Assembly (NCBI GenBank): GCA_964427955.1
Contig: CAYRWY010000243.1
Location: 1 to 8,783, forward strand
DNA: 8,783 nt
Direction: 5' to 3'
Source: JACRBK01 sp964427955
Lineage (GTDB): Bacteria > Chloroflexota > Anaerolineae > Aggregatilineales > Aggregatilineaceae
The position numbers and the translations under genes were made by a program. The notes beneath the pieces were generated by a model, which was given only the letters and a program-made list of their open reading frames with translations, was not told where the DNA came from and made no database searches. Of the stretch, positions 5,662-8,783 are shown piece after piece. Every line of letters starts with the position of its first letter. Position 1 is the stretch's first letter.

Positions 5662-6225
5662 ATGCCTGATTTCACCGTAAAACCCCTGGACGAGATCACC
5701 TGGCCGGATTTCGCGCAGTTGGTCGAAAAACACCACGGCGTGTGGGGCGGCTGTTGGTGTATGGCTTTTCACGCCGAAGGCGCCCGGCACAGCGAGAACC
5801 GATCCCTGAAAGAAACGCGCGTCCGAGAAGGTCGCGCCCACGCCGCGCTCGTGTACGACGGTGCGACGGCGGTGGGCTGGTGCCAGTTTGGCCCGACGGA
5901 CGAACTGCCGCGCATCAAGCATAAGCGGGAATATCTGGACGGTCTCAGCCAGCTTCCGGACTGGCGGATTACCTGCTTCTTCGTCGATCGGGATTACCGG
6001 CACCAGGGTGTCGCTGCCGTTGCGCTCGCCGGTGCGCTGAACGAGATCGCCCGGCTCGGCGGGGGGGCCGTCGAGAGCTATCCCGAAGACGTGGAGGGTC
6101 GATCCACTTCAGGGTCTTTTCTGCACAACGCGACCCTGGCGATTTTCGAGCGCCAGGGCTTTGAACGAACCCGCCGCCTCGGAAAGCATCACTGGGTCGT
6201 GACCAAAGTCGTCGCCGGAAACTAG
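5662..6225 (+). CDS. GNAT family N-acetyltransferase
   Basis: This 187-aa cytosolic enzyme probably moves an acetyl group from acetyl-CoA to an amine; the acceptor is unknown. The N-terminus carries GVWGGCWCMAFH (26-37), a Trp/Cys block typical of one GNAT subgroup. VGWCQFGP (71-78) is the strand before the core. FFVDRDYRHQGVAAVAL (106-122) is motif A, with the acetyl-CoA pyrophosphate loop (Arg-His-Gln-Gly-Val-Ala). FLHNATLAIFERQGFERT (153-170) is the C-terminal motif B helix and strand. The ATG is the first in-frame start that fits the family N-terminus. The only ribosome-binding candidate, GAGGGG (5646-5651, 10 bases away), lies inside a hairpin arm, so translation may be weak or controlled. 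Its TAG overlaps the stop of the convergent mutase gene. Confidence 0.9.
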   Translation: MPDFTVKPLDEITWPDFAQLVEKHHGVWGGCWCMAFHAEGARHSENRSLKETRVREGRAHAALVYDGATAVGWCQFGPTDELPRIKHKREYLDGLSQLPDWRITCFFVDRDYRHQGVAAVALAGALNEIARLGGGAVESYPEDVEGRSTSGSFLHNATLAIFERQGFERTRRLGKHHWVVTKVVAGN

Positions 6226-7881
6226 ATCACCTGCTTCTCCCGGTATAACCCGAATTCGGCGCGCAGCACGTCCGTGATCTCGCCCAGAGTGGCGCAGGCG
6301 CGGGTCGCATCGAGCAGGTACGGCATCAGGTTGGCGGTGCCGCGCGCCGCCGTCCGCAGGTCGTCCAGCGCCCGGCGCACGGCGTCCTGATCGCGCGTCC
6401 GGCGCAGATCGTCCAGGCGGGCGGCCTGCCGCGTGTAGCCCTGTGGGTCCATCTCCAGGATCGGGATACGCAGCGGCTCGTCGCTCTGGTAGGCGTTCAC
6501 GCCGACGATGGTCCGCTCGCCTGCGTCCACCTCCTGCTGGAAACGAAAGGCCGCGTCCGCGATCTCCTGCTGGAAGAAGCCGTTATCCAGGCAGGCCAGC
6601 ACGCCGCCCAGGTCGTTGATGCGGCGGAAGTAGTCGTAAGCCTCTTCTTCGAGATCGTTGGTCAGCTTCTCGACGAAATAGCTCCCGCCCAGCGGATCGA
6701 CCGTGTTGGCGGCGCCGGATTCGTGCGCGATCACCTGCTGGGTGCGCAGCGCCAACGTCACGGCGTGTTCGGAAGGCAGGGCCAGCGCCTCGTCCAGGCT
6801 GTTGGTGTGGAGCGACTGCGCGCCGCCCAGCACGGCGGCCAGGGCTTGCAGCGCCACGCGGATCAGGTTGACTTCGGGCTGCTGGGCGGTCAGGCTGACT
6901 CCGGCGGTCTGCGTGTGGAAGCGCATCAGCCAGCTCCGCGGATTCTTCGCCCCGAACGTCTCCCGCAGCTCGCGCGCCCAGATGCGCCGCGCGGCCCGCA
7001 GTTTGGCGATTTCCTCGAAAAAGTCGCTGTGCACGTTGAAAAAGAAGCTCAGCCGCGGCGCGAAATCGTCGATGTCCAGCCCGCGCCGCAGCGCCCAGCG
7101 CACGTATTCCAGCCCATTCGCCAGCGTGAAGGCAAGCTCCTGCGCGGCAGTGGACCCGGCCTCGCGGATGTGATAGCCGCTGATGCTGATCGTGTTCCAG
7201 GCGGGCAGGTGCCGTGCGCCGAACTCAATCGTATCCGTGACCAGCCGCATCGACGGCTCCGGCGGAAAGATGTATTCTTTCTGCGCCTGATATTCTTTCA
7301 AAATGTCGTTTTGCAGCGTGCCGCGCAGCGCCTCCCACGGGACGCCCTGCTGTTCGGCAGTGGCGAGGTAGAACGCCCACAGGATTGCCGCCGGGCTGTT
7401 GATCGTCATCGACGTGCTGACCTGATCCAGCGGGATGCCGTCGAACAGCCGCCGCATGTCGGGCAGACTGCTGATCGCCACGCCGCATTTGCCGAACTCG
7501 CCCAGGGCTTCGGGCGCGTCGGTGTCGTAACCCATCAGGGTGGGTAGATCGAAGGCTACCGACAGGCCCGTCGTACCCTGTTCCAGCAGGTACTGGTAGC
7601 GGGCGTTGGTTTCTTCTGCCGTGCCGAATCCGGCAAACTGGCGCATCGTCCAGGGTTTGCCCCGGTAGCCGGTGGCGTGCACGCCGCGCGTGAAGGGATA
7701 TTCGCCGGGCAGTCCCAGATCGGCGAGGTAGTCCAGGTCGGGCACGTCCAGGCGTATAGACACGCTGGACCGGTCTGCCGCTGATCGTGGTGAACGTGGG
7801 GCGGCGTTCCGGCGCCGGTGGGGCGGCCTGCCCGCGATCCTGCGCGGCGCGGAGTTCGTCAAGTTTCTTCGGATCGAACAT
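6222..7881 (-). CDS. Methylmalonyl-CoA mutase-type large subunit, reading frame broken near N-terminus
   Basis: This is an acyl-CoA mutase catalytic subunit of the kind that rearranges the carbon skeleton (R-methylmalonyl-CoA to succinyl-CoA or a related pair) with adenosylcobalamin. Family blocks include YPFTRGV, PWTMRQFAGFGTAEETNARY, GLSVAFDLPT, STSMTINSPAAILWAFY, LQNDILKEY, YIFPPEPSMRL, NTISISGYHIREAG with the conserved His, FHTQTAGVSLTAQQPEVN and SLHTNSLDEALALP. It ends without the C-terminal B12-binding domain, so a separate small subunit is needed; none lies in the window. The true start is MFDPKKLDELRAAQ at 7879-7881, with AGGAGA 9 bases upstream. That frame gives 44 residues ending RPVQRVYTP. 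At 7749 the frame changes, and DVPDLDYLADLG continues for 508 residues. Deletion of CT from an expected CCTCTGGAC would explain it. Joined, it has the usual length of about 553. A TTG start at 7862 would give a nonsense N-terminus. Confidence 0.9.
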
Positions 7882-8024
7882 GGGGCGCTGTCTCCTGCAA
7901 TTGGACGGACTCTTTGCTCCCATTTTAAGAAAATCGGACTTCGACCGCCCAGTCACGGCTGAAACCATCGTCCCGCCGGGTGCGTACTAGAAGATAGTGA
8001 GCCATAGACTTTGAGGAGGAGTGA
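7882..8024. promoter_or_regulatory. Divergent intergenic region between mutase and ICMT-like genes
   Basis: These 143 bases separate two divergent starts and must carry both promoters. On the minus strand a TAAAAT near 7921-7926 could be a -10 box for the mutase gene, but no -35 hexamer stands at the proper distance. On the plus strand the AT-containing stretch near 7985-8010 has several partial -10-like words and no clear partner. Shine-Dalgarno sequences are clear for both genes (AGGAGA for the mutase, AGGAGG at 8014-8019 for the methyltransferase). Confidence 0.35.
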
Positions 8025-8474
8025 ATGCCACGTGGAAAAGTGCTGCCGCCGACCTATCTGTACGGCACGATCGCTTTGATGGTGGCGTTGGACATCCTGG
8101 TGCCGGGTCCGCGCCTGCTGCACTGGCCTTGGGATCTGCTGGGACTGCTGCCGCTGCTCGCCGGGGCCGGGATCAACCTGTGGGCGGATCAGGAATTCAA
8201 GCGCTATGGGACGACGGTCAAGCCGTTTCAGGCTTCGACCGCGCTGGTCACGACGGGGGTCTTCCGCTTCAGCCGCAACCCGATGTACTGCGGTTTCGTG
8301 CTGGGCCTGATCGGGATTGCGCTGCTGCTCGGATCGACGACGCCGTACCTGCTGATCCCGGCATTCGTGCTGCTCATCACCCGGGTGTTCATCCGCGTCG
8401 AGGAACAGATGCTGCACGCCCGTTTCGGTCCGGCTTGGGAGCAGTACCAGCAGCGGGTGCGGCGCTGGATATGA
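8025..8474 (+). CDS. Isoprenylcysteine carboxyl methyltransferase (ICMT/PEMT) family protein
   Basis: This 149-aa integral membrane protein of the ICMT/PEMT superfamily uses S-adenosylmethionine. Four membrane helices are visible (about 10-28, 35-53, 86-104 and 106-123). The diagnostic C-terminal half has YGTTVKPFQ (61-69), LVTTGVFRFSRNPMYCG (74-90) with the Arg-Asn-Pro-x-Tyr SAM-binding signature, RVEEQML (124-130) with paired glutamates, and FGPAWEQYQQRVRRWI (134-149). Bacterial members rarely act on prenylated proteins; isoprenoid, phospholipid or small-molecule O/N-methylation is possible and the substrate is unknown. The start is well supported by AGGAGG 5 bases upstream. The length is normal for short bacterial members. 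Confidence 0.88.
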   Translation: MPRGKVLPPTYLYGTIALMVALDILVPGPRLLHWPWDLLGLLPLLAGAGINLWADQEFKRYGTTVKPFQASTALVTTGVFRFSRNPMYCGFVLGLIGIALLLGSTTPYLLIPAFVLLITRVFIRVEEQMLHARFGPAWEQYQQRVRRWI

Positions 8475-8567
8475 GCGTTTGGTCTTCTGTCGAAAAGATA
8501 AGCGATTTAACGCAGAGATCGCGGAGAATCTTTAGGTCCAGGCAAATTGATCATTCGGGATGGGTAG

Positions 8568-8587
8568 GGGCAGAGCTTGCTCTGCCC
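8568..8587. repeat. Perfect 9-bp-arm palindrome
   Basis: GGGCAGAGC (8568-8576), TT, then GCTCTGCCC (8579-8587) is a perfect inverted repeat with a 2-base centre, preceded by GTAGG. Such GTAGGGGCAGAGC-type palindromes are, from memory, dispersed intergenic repeats in several filamentous and GC-rich bacteria. It lies about 95 bases past the ICMT-like stop, with no T-run after it, so a terminator role is possible but not shown. Confidence 0.6.
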
Positions 8588-8683
8588 AGGGCGCAGCAAA
8601 GCTGATACTCCTACGAAAAACACCCGCAAGAATCTACCTGGATGATCCTTGCATAGAAAACTAAAGTAGCTATGGCGCGAGTG

Positions 8684-8745
8684 TACCTCACCCTCAACCC
8701 CCACCCCCTTCTCCCTCTCCAGGCAAGTTGGAGAGGGAGAAGGGG
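8684..8745 (+). repeat. Dispersed hairpin repeat, copy 3, long-stem version
   Basis: TACCTCACCC (8684-8693) and a C-rich stretch lead into a perfect 17-bp stem: 8705-8721 (CCCCTTCTCCCTCTCCA) and 8729-8745, with the 7-base loop GGCAAGT. It is an inverted-orientation relative of the element at 3912-3952, with the same flank, loop region (CCAGGCAAG) and order. Its stem is longer, with one or more extra CT-rich steps. Confidence 0.7.
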
Positions 8746-8783
8746 AGGGAGTCTGCCGTATTCTCCCCTCTCCACGTCTTTTG

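Larger units (their letters stand above)
8475..8783. other. Gene-free region with palindromic repeat modules
   Basis: No credible gene is seen in these 309 bases; short open frames here have no ribosome-binding site and translate repeat sequence. The stretch AACGCAGAGATCGCGGAG (8509-8526) resembles, from memory, a simple repeat often scattered between genes in related genomes. Then come the palindrome at 8568-8587 and the long hairpin at 8684-8745. CCCCTCTCC recurs at 8765-8773, close to the right edge, and could be the first arm of another hairpin cut by the window. Confidence 0.6.

Noticed and set aside
6723..7547. Open frame of 274 codons on the plus strand opposite the mutase
   Set aside because: Antisense to a strongly conserved protein family; Arg/Gln-rich shadow without recognisable domains.
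7749..7862. Alternative N-terminus of the mutase from a TTG at 7862 in the frame of the main part
   Set aside because: It has no ribosome-binding site, and its first 38 residues are an Arg/Pro/Ser-rich translation of the wrong frame. The other frame over the same bases gives the family N-terminus.
1..8783. Defence system, CRISPR array, mobile element or biosynthetic cluster
   Set aside because: No nuclease, helicase, transposase, integrase, regularly spaced repeat or core biosynthetic gene is encoded. The PhzF-family gene alone does not indicate phenazine synthesis.

Overview
The window is GC-rich chromosomal DNA, probably from a Chloroflexota bacterium of the Anaerolineae type. That placement is inferred from three things: the MCM large-subunit-like mutase lacking a B12 domain, the secreted beta-propeller protein, and dispersed C/G-rich hairpins between genes. 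No ribosomal marker is present to confirm it. I see no tRNA, rRNA, CRISPR array, transposase or phage gene. Nine protein-coding genes (one cut by the left edge, one frameshifted) and one likely pseudogene account for nearly all of the sequence. It reads as an ordinary housekeeping and accessory stretch, and I do not find a convincing new multi-gene system.

Left part, minus strand (1-2108). A VOC-family protein and a DUF5680 protein form a two-gene operon with a well-placed promoter (2147-2175) and a hairpin after the second gene (1151-1189). Next comes an unrecognised 299-aa protein that looks like two PH-like domains. Its stop codon shares one base with the start of a PhzF-family isomerase that runs off the left edge. 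A 16-bp near-perfect palindrome (1102-1117) lies where an operator for the last pair would be expected.

Middle part (2200-5661). A degraded gene, possibly a methyltransferase remnant, precedes a secreted beta-propeller-like protein on the plus strand. It converges on a purine-type phosphoribosyltransferase on the minus strand, with a hairpin repeat between them. The phosphoribosyltransferase and a membrane protein with a long repetitive Arg/Ser/Gln-rich tail diverge from back-to-back sigma70-like promoters (4554-4620). A GNAT acetyltransferase follows; a second hairpin of the same stem type overlaps its presumed ribosome-binding site.

Right part (5662-8783). The GNAT gene converges on a methylmalonyl-CoA-mutase-type large subunit, and the two stop codons overlap in a CTAG. 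The mutase reading frame is broken once near its N-terminus at about 7749. This is either a sequence error or a real lesion, and it is the observation most worth checking. An isoprenylcysteine methyltransferase-like membrane enzyme diverges from it. The last 300 bases hold no gene and contain two palindromic repeats, one of them an inverted-orientation relative of the repeat at 3912-3952.

Most genes look functionally independent. The only probable co-expressed sets are VOC with DUF5680, and the PH-like protein with PhzF.
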